NCBI RefSeq assembly: GCF_016889705.1
Contig: NZ_CP069526.1
Span: 2,232,001-2,296,000 of the forward strand
Reading direction: 5' to 3'
Length of the DNA stretch: 64,000 bases
From: Amycolatopsis sp. FDAARGOS 1241
GTDB lineage: Bacteria > Actinomycetota > Actinomycetes > Mycobacteriales > Pseudonocardiaceae
Below the pieces are notes generated by a model. The model saw nothing but the letters and a program-made list of their open reading frames with translations, had not been told where the DNA came from and ran no database searches. Every line of letters begins with the position of its first letter. The stretch's first letter is position 1. Below, piece by piece: positions 44,782 through 52,966 of the stretch. The position numbers were made by a program, and so were the translations under genes.

Positions 44782-46170
44782 CTAATTAAGATACTGGTTC
44801 AGGTCCCGGGACAGGAACTCGCCGTGCCCGGGCGCACCCGTGAACCCGGCCGGCGACACCACGACCCGGCCGCGCGAGAGGACGGTGTGGACCTTCCCCG
44901 TCAGCTCGAACCCCTCGTACGCCGAGTAGTCCACGTTCATGTGGTGCGTCTCGGCCGACAGCGTCTGCTTCGCCGACGGGTCGTACACCACGATGTCCGC
45001 GTCGGACCCCGCGGCGATCACCCCCTTGCGGGGATACAGCCCGAACATCCGCGCCGGCGTCGCCGAGCACGTCTCGACCCAGCGGCCCAGCGAGATCTCG
45101 CCCGCCACCACACCCTGGTGCAGCAGGTCCATCCGGTGCTCGACACCCGGCATCCCGTTGGGGATCGCCCGGAAGTCGCCGCGGCCGAGCTCCTTCTGGT
45201 CCTTGAAGCAGAACGGGCAGTGGTCCGTCGAGACCACCGAAAGGTCGTTGGTCCGCAGCCCGCGCCACAGGTCAGCCTGGTGCGATTTCTCCCGCAACGG
45301 CGGGGAAGCCACGAACTTCGCGCCCTCGAAGTCCGGCTTCGCCAGGTCCTCGATGGACAGGTACAGGTACTGCGGACAGGTTTCCGCGAACACGTTCTGC
45401 CCGTCGTTGCGCGCCTCCGCCACAGCTGCGAGCGCCTGTGCCGCCGAGAGGTGCACGATGTAGAGCGGCGCACCCGTCACGGCGGCGAGCCGGATGGCGC
45501 GCGACGTCGCCTCCCCCTCCAGTTCCGGCGGCCGGGTGAGCCCGTGCTGCAACGGGTCGATCCGCCCCGCTTCGAACGCCTGTGCCGCCAGCTGGTCGAT
45601 CGCGATGCCGTTCTCGGCGTGCATCATGATCGTCGCGCCGATCTCGCGGGCTTTCTGCATCGCGAGCAGGATCTCGCCGTCGGTGGAGTAGAAGACGCCG
45701 GGGTAGGCCATGAACATCTTGAAGCTGCCGACGCCGGCGTCCACGCAGGCCTGCATCTCCTTGAGCGTGGAGTCGTTCACGTCCGACACGATCATGTGGA
45801 ACCCGTAGTCGATCGCGCAGTTCCCGTCGGCCTTGCCGTGCCACTTGTCCAGAGTGGACTGCAGGGACGTGCCCTTGGCCTGCACTGCGAAGTCGACGAT
45901 CGTGGTCGTGCCGCCCCACGCCGCCGCGATCGTGCCGGTCTCGAACGTGTCCACCGAGTGCGTGCCGCCGAACGGCATTTCCATGTGGGTGTGCGCGTCG
46001 ATCCCGCCCGGCAGCACGTACTTGCCGGTCGCGTCGATCGTCTCGTCGGCCTGCTGCAGCGCACCGGGTGCGGCGACAGCGGTGATGCGCTCGCCGTCCA
46101 CCAGCACGTCGGCCGCCACCGCGCCCGAAGGCGAAACGACTTGGCCTCCCTTGATCAGCGTGGTGGTCAT
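44782..46170 (-). CDS. hydA: Dihydropyrimidinase/hydantoinase
   Basis: 462 aa. It opens the ring of dihydropyrimidines or hydantoins to N-carbamoyl amino acids. Metal ligands: His60 and His62 (GGIDAHTHMEMPFGGTHS), the carboxylated Lys151 (GSFKMFMAYPG), a His in MMHAENGIA, and VVSTDHCPF with the catalytic Asp region. The substrate-binding Tyr is expected in AYPGVFYS. The start overlaps the nitrilase stop by ATGA. It is a single domain of normal length. Confidence 0.93.
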   Translation of the reverse strand: MTTTLIKGGQVVSPSGAVAADVLVDGERITAVAAPGALQQADETIDATGKYVLPGGIDAHTHMEMPFGGTHSVDTFETGTIAAAWGGTTTIVDFAVQAKGTSLQSTLDKWHGKADGNCAIDYGFHMIVSDVNDSTLKEMQACVDAGVGSFKMFMAYPGVFYSTDGEILLAMQKAREIGATIMMHAENGIAIDQLAAQAFEAGRIDPLQHGLTRPPELEGEATSRAIRLAAVTGAPLYIVHLSAAQALAAVAEARNDGQNVFAETCPQYLYLSIEDLAKPDFEGAKFVASPPLREKSHQADLWRGLRTNDLSVVSTDHCPFCFKDQKELGRGDFRAIPNGMPGVEHRMDLLHQGVVAGEISLGRWVETCSATPARMFGLYPRKGVIAAGSDADIVVYDPSAKQTLSAETHHMNVDYSAYEGFELTGKVHTVLSRGRVVVSPAGFTGAPGHGEFLSRDLNQYLN

Positions 46171-47012
46171 CAGGCCTCCGTCAGCGGGCCGTAGCTGTCC
46201 GGACGGCGGTCGCGGTAGAACGCCCACAGGTCGCGCACTTCGGCGAGCCGGCCCAGGTCGAGATCGCGCACCACGATCTCCTCCTCGGTGTCCGAGGCGG
46301 CGTCGCCCACGAGCTGCCCGCGCGGATCCACGAAGTACGACTGACCGTAGAAGTCGTTGTCGCCCAGCGGTTCCACGCCGACGCGGTTGATCGTGCCCAC
46401 GTAGTACTCGTTGGCCACGGCGGCCGCCGGCTGCTCGAGCCGCCACAAGTACTCCGACAGGCCCCGGCTCGTCGCCGACGGGTTGAACACGATCTTCGCG
46501 CCCGCCAGGCCCAGCGCGCGCCAGCCTTCGGGGAAGTGGCGCTCGTAGCAGATGTACACGCCGATGCGGCCCACCGCCGTGTCGAACACCGGGTACCCGA
46601 GGTTGCCGGGCCGGAAGTAGAACTTCTCCCAGAACCCCTTGACCTGCGGGATGTGGTTCTTGCGGTGCTTGCCCAGGTACTTCCCGTCCGCGTCGATCAC
46701 CGCCGCGGTGTTGTAGTAGACGCCGGGCTGCTCCTGCTCGTACATCGGCACCACCAGCACCACCCCGTGGCGCTCGGCGACCTCCTGCATGAGCTTTGTG
46801 GTGGGGCCGTCGGGGATGCCCTCGGTGTAGGAGTAGTAGTCGGCGTCCTGGATCTGGCAGAAGTACGGGCCGTAGAACAGCTCTTGCAGGCAGACGACCT
46901 GGGCGCCCTGCGAAGCCGCCTTGCCGATGGCGTCGACGGCGCATCCGATCATGGACTCCTTGTCACCCGTCCACCGCTGCTGGATCAATCCGGCTCGGAC
47001 CAGGTCGCTCAC
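46170..47012 (-). CDS. Nitrilase-superfamily amidohydrolase (probable N-carbamoyl-beta-alanine or carbamoylputrescine amidase type)
   Basis: 280 aa. The catalytic triad is Glu44 (CLQELFYGPYF), Lys118 (LGKHRKNHIPQV) and Cys155 (GVYICYERHFPEGWRALG). Next to a dihydropyrimidinase, hydrolysis of the N-carbamoyl product is the likely reaction (beta-ureidopropionase role), releasing CO2, ammonia and an amino acid. By similarity alone it could also be an N-carbamoylputrescine amidase. The start at 47012 lies 50 bp inside the upstream permease gene, an unusually long overlap; a later start would lose the first beta strand. Confidence 0.88.
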   Translation of the reverse strand: MSDLVRAGLIQQRWTGDKESMIGCAVDAIGKAASQGAQVVCLQELFYGPYFCQIQDADYYSYTEGIPDGPTTKLMQEVAERHGVVLVVPMYEQEQPGVYYNTAAVIDADGKYLGKHRKNHIPQVKGFWEKFYFRPGNLGYPVFDTAVGRIGVYICYERHFPEGWRALGLAGAKIVFNPSATSRGLSEYLWRLEQPAAAVANEYYVGTINRVGVEPLGDNDFYGQSYFVDPRGQLVGDAASDTEEEIVVRDLDLGRLAEVRDLWAFYRDRRPDSYGPLTEA

Positions 47013-48504
47013 TTGTCTCCTCCTTCGTGATGGGCAGGGCGAGCAGCACGTAGACGACGAACGCGCCGGCGAAGCCGATCACCCAGTTGTAGTCGTAGAG
47101 CGGTTTGAGGAACGGGATGAGACCGTCCGCGGGGAAGGGGCCGCCGTACGCGCCGCCGACGGCGAGCACCGCACCCACCAGCGTCGCGACGAGGGCGCGC
47201 CAGTTCCAGCCGCTGCGGAACCAGTAGATCCCGCCTCGGCTGTAGAGGTCCAGCAGCCGCAGCCGGGTCCGGTTGATCACCCAGTAGCCGGCCACGAGCA
47301 CGCCGGCGACCGAGCCGAGCAGGCCGCCGTAGAACCCCAGCCACGCGAAGATGTAGATGCTCGGGTCGGAGTAGAGCCGCCATGGCTGGATCGCGATGCC
47401 GATGATCCCCGTGATCAGGCCGCCGAGCGCGAACGTGATGCGCTTCGGGAACGCGTTGGAGAAGTCGTAGGAGGGGCTCACCACGTTGGCCGCGAGGTTC
47501 GCCGAGATCGTCGCCAGCACGAGCGCGACCAGCGCGACCACCACCACGACCGGGCTGGAGAAGCGGTCCGCGAGCTGGGCCGGGTCCCAGATGTCCTCGC
47601 CGTAGAGCACGTGGCCGCCGGAGGTGGTGAGGATGGCGACGATCGCGATGAACGTCATCGTCGTCGGCAGGCCGAGGATCTGGCCACGCACCTGCTTGCG
47701 CTGGCTGCCGCCGAAGCGCGTGAAGTCCGGCATGTTGAGCGAGAGCGTGGACCAGAACGCGATCATCGCCATCAGCGACGGCGCGAACACCTGCCAGAAG
47801 TCCGAGCCCCAGCCGAGCTTGCCGCCGTCTTCGAGGATCGGGCCGAGCCCGCCCGCCTTCACCAGCACGTAGCCGAGCAGGATGAGGAAGCCGACCGACA
47901 CGAGCGGCGCCGTCCAGTTCTCGAACTTCCGCACCGCGTCCATGCCGCGCCAGATGATGAGCATCTGCACGATCCAGAACACGCCGAAGCTGAGCCACAG
48001 CGTCCAGTGCTGGCCCCAGACCACGGCGGAGTCGCGCCAGCCGGAGCCGGCGAGGCGGCCGACGATCACGTAGATCGCCTCGCCGCCCACCCACGTCTGG
48101 ATGCCGAACCAGCCGCACGCGATGAACGCGCGCAGCAGCGCGGCGAGGTTGGCGCCGCGCAGGCCGTAGAAGGCGCGGGCGAACACCGGGAACGGGATGC
48201 CGTACTTCGTGCCCGCGTGGCTGTTGAGGAGCATCGGCACGAGAACGATGAGGTTGCCGATCGTGATCGTGATGAGCGCCTGCACCCAGTTCATGCCGAG
48301 CGCGATGAGCGACGCCGCGAGGGCGTAGCTGGGGATGTTGTGCGCCATCCCCATCCAGAGCGCGAAGTAGTTGTACGTGGTCCAGGTTCGCTTCTTCACC
48401 GGGACCGGCGCCAGCTCGGCGTTGAAGAACCGGCTGCCCTCCAGAGACCGGACGTCGCCGAGTTCCACCCGGCCGTCGGCGTGCGTACGTGTCGTCGCCT
48501 CCAT
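46963..48504 (-). CDS. NCS1-family nucleobase/hydantoin permease
   Basis: 513 aa with 12 predicted membrane helices. NCS1 features: FALWMGMAHNIPSYALAASL in the first helix, VRGQILGLPTTMTFIAIVAI, WFGIQTWVGGEAIYVIVGRL (substrate-binding Trp region), and SLMAMIAFWSTLSLNMPDFT with the conserved Asn/Pro. It imports pyrimidine bases, hydantoins or allantoin with Na+ or H+. As first gene of the permease-nitrilase-hydA-LLM run it defines the substrate class. Confidence 0.9.
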   Translation of the reverse strand: MEATTRTHADGRVELGDVRSLEGSRFFNAELAPVPVKKRTWTTYNYFALWMGMAHNIPSYALAASLIALGMNWVQALITITIGNLIVLVPMLLNSHAGTKYGIPFPVFARAFYGLRGANLAALLRAFIACGWFGIQTWVGGEAIYVIVGRLAGSGWRDSAVVWGQHWTLWLSFGVFWIVQMLIIWRGMDAVRKFENWTAPLVSVGFLILLGYVLVKAGGLGPILEDGGKLGWGSDFWQVFAPSLMAMIAFWSTLSLNMPDFTRFGGSQRKQVRGQILGLPTTMTFIAIVAILTTSGGHVLYGEDIWDPAQLADRFSSPVVVVVALVALVLATISANLAANVVSPSYDFSNAFPKRITFALGGLITGIIGIAIQPWRLYSDPSIYIFAWLGFYGGLLGSVAGVLVAGYWVINRTRLRLLDLYSRGGIYWFRSGWNWRALVATLVGAVLAVGGAYGGPFPADGLIPFLKPLYDYNWVIGFAGAFVVYVLLALPITKEETSERPGPSRIDPAAVDG

Positions 48505-48660
48505 TTCGGAATCCTGCGCGCCACGCGCGGGCGGGTGGCAGAGGCAGACTGTTCACTCTTCGGACGCCCTCGGCGCAGACTGTCGATTGCGCTCCGCGTC
48601 CGGTCCGTGCATGACGTGCGTCACACTACGGTCGTAACAACCGGGCAATCCGGACGTCAC

Positions 48661-48717
48661 ATCTCCACAAGATCTCCACAGCTCACCCGGATGGGCTCCA
48701 CAGCGGTTCCCTAGAGT
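48661..48717 (+). promoter_or_regulatory. 11-bp-phased direct repeats and -10 box of the two-component operon
   Basis: CTCCACA begins at 48663, 48674 and 48696, that is spacings of 11 and 22 bp, the helical phasing used by OmpR/PhoB-type regulators. A -10-like TAGAGT (48712-48717) lies 7 nt before the ATG at 48725, so the transcript is probably leaderless. Autoregulation by the encoded response regulator is a reasonable guess. Confidence 0.6.
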
Positions 48718-48724
48718 CGGCGGC

Positions 48725-49420
48725 ATGGACAGAGGGGGACGGCGGGTGCTGGTCGTCGAGGACGACCTGACGATCGCCGCGTCGATCGCCGCCCGGCTGC
48801 GCGCGGAGGGCTTCACCGTCGACCTGGCGCACGACGGACCGGCGGCGGTGGCAGCCGACGCGGCGGCGGACCCGGACCTCGTGGTGCTCGACGTGATGCT
48901 GCCGGGGTTCGACGGGCTCGAGGTGTGCCGCCGGATCCAGGCGCGGCGGCCGGTCCCGGTGCTGATGCTGACGGCGCGCGCCGACGAGACGGATCTGCTC
49001 GTTGGCCTGGGCGTCGGGGCTGACGACTACCTCACCAAGCCGTTCTCGATGCGGGTGCTCAGTGCCCGGGTCTCGGCGCTGCTGCGCCGCGTCGAACGGT
49101 CGGCGCAGGCGGCGGCGCCGGAGCGGATCGTGCTGGGGGACCTGGAGATCGACATCGAGCAGCGGCGCGTGGTGCGCGCCGGTGTCGCCGCGCAGCTGAC
49201 GCCGATCGAGTTCGATCTGCTGGTGCACTTCGCGCGGCGGCCGCGGGCGGTGCAGCCGCGCGAACGGCTGCTGAGCGAGGTGTGGGATTGGGCCGTGCCG
49301 GCGGGCGGGGCGGGGACGCGGGCGGTCGACAGTCACATCAAAGCGTTGCGGCGCAAGCTCGGCGCCGACCTGATCCGCACCGTGCACGGGGTGGGCTACG
49401 CACTGGAGGTGCCGGCGTGA
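48725..49420 (+). CDS. OmpR/PhoB-family response regulator
   Basis: 231 aa. Receiver domain: acidic pair in VLVVEDDLTIAA, phosphorylated Asp56 (LVVLDVMLPG), Thr in VLMLTARAD, Lys in DDYLTKPFS. The winged-helix DNA-binding domain (residues about 135-230) has QLTPIEFDLLVHFARRP, RERLLSEVWDW and RAVDSHIKALRRKLG. It should be phosphorylated by the kinase encoded next, whose start overlaps this stop. The signal and target genes are unknown. Confidence 0.94.
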   Translation: MDRGGRRVLVVEDDLTIAASIAARLRAEGFTVDLAHDGPAAVAADAAADPDLVVLDVMLPGFDGLEVCRRIQARRPVPVLMLTARADETDLLVGLGVGADDYLTKPFSMRVLSARVSALLRRVERSAQAAAPERIVLGDLEIDIEQRRVVRAGVAAQLTPIEFDLLVHFARRPRAVQPRERLLSEVWDWAVPAGGAGTRAVDSHIKALRRKLGADLIRTVHGVGYALEVPA

Positions 49421-50463
49421 AGGTGCTGCTGTCGAAAGCTGTCGACCTGCTGCCGAGACCGCTCGACCCGATCCGGTCGATCAAGCTCAAGCTGGCGATC
49501 CTCATGCTGGCCGCGGGCGCGATCGCGTTCCTCTTCTTCTGGGCCCGCATCGGCTGGCTGCCACCGGCGACAACGGTGACCGCGATGCTCATCGCTCTGG
49601 TCACGTCGCAGATCCTGGCCCACGGCATGACACGGCCGCTGCGCGAGATGACGGCGGCGGCCCGCGCGATGGCGAAGGGTGACTACACGCGCCGCATCCG
49701 CGCCACGGCCCGCGACGAGGTAGGCTCGCTGGCGAACGCGTTCAACCAGATGGCCGCCGACCTCGCCACCGCCGACCAGCAGCGGCGCGAGCTCATCGCG
49801 AACGTCTCCCACGAGCTGCGCACGCCTATCACCGCGTTGAACGGCGTGCTCGAGAACCTCGTCGACGGCGTCGCCTCCCCGGACACCGCGACGCTGCGCA
49901 CGGCCCTGCACCAGACCGAACGCCTCGGCCGGCTGGTCACCGAACTGCTGGATCTGTCCCGCATCGACGCGGGGACGTTGCCGCTGGACCTCTCGCGCGT
50001 GGACCTCGAGGAGCTGCTCGCCGAGGTCGCCGCCGAAGCCGAAGCCATGGCGGCCGCCGCGGGGCGCGGGGTGCGCTTCGACGTGTCGGTGTCGCCGCCG
50101 GGTGCCGCCGTGACGGCCGATCGCGAACGGCTGTACCAGGTCGTGGTGAACCTGCTGGAGAACGCGGCCCGCCACGGCCCGGCGGGCGGTTCGGTGGAGG
50201 TCCGCGCGGTGGTCCGGCCCGGGGAGGCGCGGATCGAGGTTCGCGACGAGGGACCGGGCATTCCCGTCGCCGACCGGGATCGGGTCTTCGAGCGCTTCAC
50301 CCGCGGTGAACGCGCCGGCGGTGGCGGGACGGGGCTGGGGCTGGCCATCGCCCGCTGGGTGGTCGAACTCCACGGCGGGACGATCGGCGTCGTGGAGCCG
50401 GCCGGGGTTGCGGACTCGGGCGCCACACCGGGGTGCCGGATCCGGGTGACGCTGCCGGCCTGA
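49417..50463 (+). CDS. Sensor histidine kinase
   Basis: 348 aa from a GTG in a GTGA overlap with the regulator. Two membrane helices (LKLAILMLAAGAIAFLFFWA and TVTAMLIALVTSQILAHG) lie so close together that there is almost no external sensor domain. HAMP follows (RPLREMTAAARAMAKGDYTR), then HisKA with His132 (NVSHELRTPITAL) and HATPase (N, G1 and G2 boxes: NLLENAARHG, VRDEGPGIPVADRDR, GTGLGLAI). It probably senses a membrane or intramembrane signal. Confidence 0.94.
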   Translation: MKVLLSKAVDLLPRPLDPIRSIKLKLAILMLAAGAIAFLFFWARIGWLPPATTVTAMLIALVTSQILAHGMTRPLREMTAAARAMAKGDYTRRIRATARDEVGSLANAFNQMAADLATADQQRRELIANVSHELRTPITALNGVLENLVDGVASPDTATLRTALHQTERLGRLVTELLDLSRIDAGTLPLDLSRVDLEELLAEVAAEAEAMAAAAGRGVRFDVSVSPPGAAVTADRERLYQVVVNLLENAARHGPAGGSVEVRAVVRPGEARIEVRDEGPGIPVADRDRVFERFTRGERAGGGGTGLGLAIARWVVELHGGTIGVVEPAGVADSGATPGCRIRVTLPA

Positions 50464-50536
50464 TCGTTTCCACGCTTGGTGGTCCGGAGCCCTTCCGGGC
50501 TGTGCTATTTGCAAAGGCGAACACGGAGGACCTTTC

Positions 50537-52573
50537 TTGACCGAGGAAATGCCGAGACCGGCGCACGCGGCACCGCCGGAGGTCACTCCGGCTGGGGGAG
50601 CCGAGGGGGCTGCCCCAGCCGGCGAACCGGCGGCGGGCGAGCGTGATGGCGCCGCGCGCGCTGCGGCGGGAGTGACGGACTTGTCGGTGGGGACCGATCG
50701 TGCGGGCGCAGGGGAGCCCGCTGACGCGGCCGGCCCGACATCCTCCGGCGCAGCAAGGGAGGTCGGCGAGCAGCGTGGTGCCGAGCGCGCCGGGGCGGCC
50801 GCGGGTGCATCGTCGGCCGGGGTGGGTGAGCGTAGTGGTGCCGAGTGCGCGACCGTCGGGGAGAGAAGTGCGGACGGGCCGGTGAGAACCGAGTGTGAAG
50901 GGGCCGGGGAGCCCGGCAACGCGGCCGGCCCCGCTCGGCTCGGCACAGCGCCGGAGGCCGAGGAGGCGCTGGGCGCCGAGCCCGTCGAGGCGGTCGGGGG
51001 TGACCTGCCGGCCGGGAACGGCGAGCGCGCTGGTGCCGAGCGCGCGGCCGCCGCCGGGGAGCACGGCGAGGCGACCGGACGGCAGCAGTCCGGGGTGGCC
51101 GTTGCGGCGCCGCCCGGGGCGGCGTTCACGCCGGTGCTCCTGAGGCCCGTCCCGAAGTCGGCGCTGGTGCCGATGGCGGCAGGGGTCCTGCCGGGCGCGG
51201 GGCTGGCCGGGGTGGCGAGCGCGGCGTTGGTGCCGCTCGACCGGCCCGGGCTCGGGTGGGTGCTGGCGGGGCTGGTGGTGGCGGCGGTGCTCGTCCCGGT
51301 GGACCGGAAGGCGCGCACGTCCGAAACGCCGAAGCGGGGAAAGACGACGGTCGCGTGGGCGGTGCTCGCGCTCCTGCTGCTGGGGGTCGGCGCGGTGCGG
51401 GCGTCGGAGTGGTTGTTCGTGTTGTGCGTGGTGGCCGCGGGGGTGGCCGGTTCGCTGGCGGTGGTGGGGCCGCGGACCGTGAACTCCGCGTTCTACGACG
51501 TCCTCGCCGTGCCGATCGAGGCGGTCCGGGGCGTGCCGTGGGTTGCGCGCGGGCTGAGGGGCCGGGGGACGCAGCGCGGGCGCGTGCTGGGTGCCGTCCT
51601 GGCCGCGGGGGCGGTGCTCGTCGTGTTCGTACCGTTGCTGACGAGCGCCGACGAGACCTTCGCGCACTTCGTCGAGGAACTCGTGCCCGATCTGCGGCTG
51701 GATTCGACCGTGCGGTGGGGATTCCTGTTCTGCACCGGGCTCTTCGGCACCGCCGGTGCGTGCTACCTCCTGGCCGGACCACCGCAGCGCGCCGTGGAAA
51801 CACCCGGGAGGTCGACGAAGGACAGTCTCGTGTGGACGGTACCGCTCGTGACGTTGGTCGTGCTCTTCGCCGTGTACCTGCTCGTGCGGGCCGTCGAGTT
51901 GTTCGGCGGCACGAGCTACGTGCTGCACACCGGCGGCCTCACCTCGGCCGAATACGCCCGCGGCGGTTTCTGGCAGCTGTGCGCGTGCACGGTCCTCACG
52001 CTCGGCATCGTCATGGCCGCTTTGCGCTGGGCGCCTCGGGCGACGCCGCAAGACCGGCTGCGGCAACGGATCCTGCTGGGTGCGCTCGCGGCGCTGAGCC
52101 TGGTCCTCGTCGTCTCCGCGCTCAGTCGCATGTGGACCTATCAGGAGGCCTACGGCTTCACCGTGCTGCGCCTGCTCGTGGAGGTCTGCGAGATCTGGCT
52201 CGGCTGCGTGTTCCTGCTCGTCGGCGCGGCGCTGATCACCCTGCGCTCGGCGTGGCTGCCGCGCGCCGCGATCGGGACGGCGGTCGCGGCGGTGCTGGCG
52301 CTCGCGGTCGTGAATCCGGAGGCGCTCATCGCCGGTGCGAACATCGATCGCGCCGAGCAAGGGAAACCGCTCGACGTCCGGTACCTGCGGGGATTCTCCG
52401 CCGACATCGTGCCGGTGGTCGTCGAACGCCTGCCGAACGCCGAGTGCGTGGCGGGACCGATCGTGCTGCGCCTGGACGACGACGACCTGGTCGACGGCGC
52501 CGGCTGGCCCGGCTGGAACCTCAGCCGGACCAGGGCCCTCGACGCGCGAATCCCGCCCGCTCGCTGCGGTTAG
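50537..52573 (+). CDS. DUF4173-type membrane protein with a long low-complexity N-terminus
   Basis: 678 aa. The TTG at 50537 is used because GGAGGA sits 6 nt upstream. About 200 residues of Ala/Gly/Glu-rich sequence with recurring GAERA, GERSGAE and GEPGNAAGP-like pieces precede the membrane part. From about residue 205 there are about 12 hydrophobic segments with DUF4173 hallmarks (NSAFYDVLAVPIEAVRGVPW, LLTSADETFAHFVEELVPDL, YARGGFWQLCACTVLTLGIV). Function is unknown in the family. It may belong with the two-component genes 73 bp upstream, as many DUF4173 genes sit by regulators. Confidence 0.8.
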   Translation: MTEEMPRPAHAAPPEVTPAGGAEGAAPAGEPAAGERDGAARAAAGVTDLSVGTDRAGAGEPADAAGPTSSGAAREVGEQRGAERAGAAAGASSAGVGERSGAECATVGERSADGPVRTECEGAGEPGNAAGPARLGTAPEAEEALGAEPVEAVGGDLPAGNGERAGAERAAAAGEHGEATGRQQSGVAVAAPPGAAFTPVLLRPVPKSALVPMAAGVLPGAGLAGVASAALVPLDRPGLGWVLAGLVVAAVLVPVDRKARTSETPKRGKTTVAWAVLALLLLGVGAVRASEWLFVLCVVAAGVAGSLAVVGPRTVNSAFYDVLAVPIEAVRGVPWVARGLRGRGTQRGRVLGAVLAAGAVLVVFVPLLTSADETFAHFVEELVPDLRLDSTVRWGFLFCTGLFGTAGACYLLAGPPQRAVETPGRSTKDSLVWTVPLVTLVVLFAVYLLVRAVELFGGTSYVLHTGGLTSAEYARGGFWQLCACTVLTLGIVMAALRWAPRATPQDRLRQRILLGALAALSLVLVVSALSRMWTYQEAYGFTVLRLLVEVCEIWLGCVFLLVGAALITLRSAWLPRAAIGTAVAAVLALAVVNPEALIAGANIDRAEQGKPLDVRYLRGFSADIVPVVVERLPNAECVAGPIVLRLDDDDLVDGAGWPGWNLSRTRALDARIPPARCG

Positions 52574-52938
52574 AAGCCGAACACACCCGCGGTCTGGGCG
52601 TCGGCGGCGCACTTGTTCGCGAACGTCGCGTGGAACGTGACCGGCCGGCCGTGCCACGTGCCGAACGCCGCGACGTCGACCGGCGAGTAGATCATCGTGC
52701 AGCGCTGCAGGCGGGGCTTGATCCGCGAGATGTCACCGTCGGCGCCCGTGAGCGTCGCGCAGGCCGCGCCGGCCTTCGGGTGGGTGCCGCCGGCGGGGTC
52801 GCAGGTGAGCGAAACGGCGCTGACGCGCCCTGTCGTCTCGTGCATGGTCAGCTGGAGCGCCGACGCGGGCACCGGGGCCGTGACCCCGCCGAGGCCGAGC
52901 ACGGCCGCCGCGATCGGGGCGAAGGAAGAAAATACCAT
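52570..52938 (-). CDS. Secreted subtilisin-inhibitor-like (SSI family) protein
   Basis: 122 aa. A hydrophobic signal peptide (APIAAAVLGLGGVTAPVPASA) would leave about 95 residues. Four Cys form the two SSI disulfides: LTCDPAGGTHPKAGAACATL, RCTMIYSP and TFANKC. The inhibitory loop CTMIYSP aligns with CPMVYDP of Streptomyces SSI, so the P1 residue would be Met followed by Ile. It probably blocks subtilisin-like proteases outside the cell. It is a single gene between DUF4173 and pucR, convergent with the former. Confidence 0.88.
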   Translation of the reverse strand: MVFSSFAPIAAAVLGLGGVTAPVPASALQLTMHETTGRVSAVSLTCDPAGGTHPKAGAACATLTGADGDISRIKPRLQRCTMIYSPVDVAAFGTWHGRPVTFHATFANKCAADAQTAGVFGF

Positions 52939-52966
52939 GCTCCGGCTATCGGCAGCCGGAACCTGA

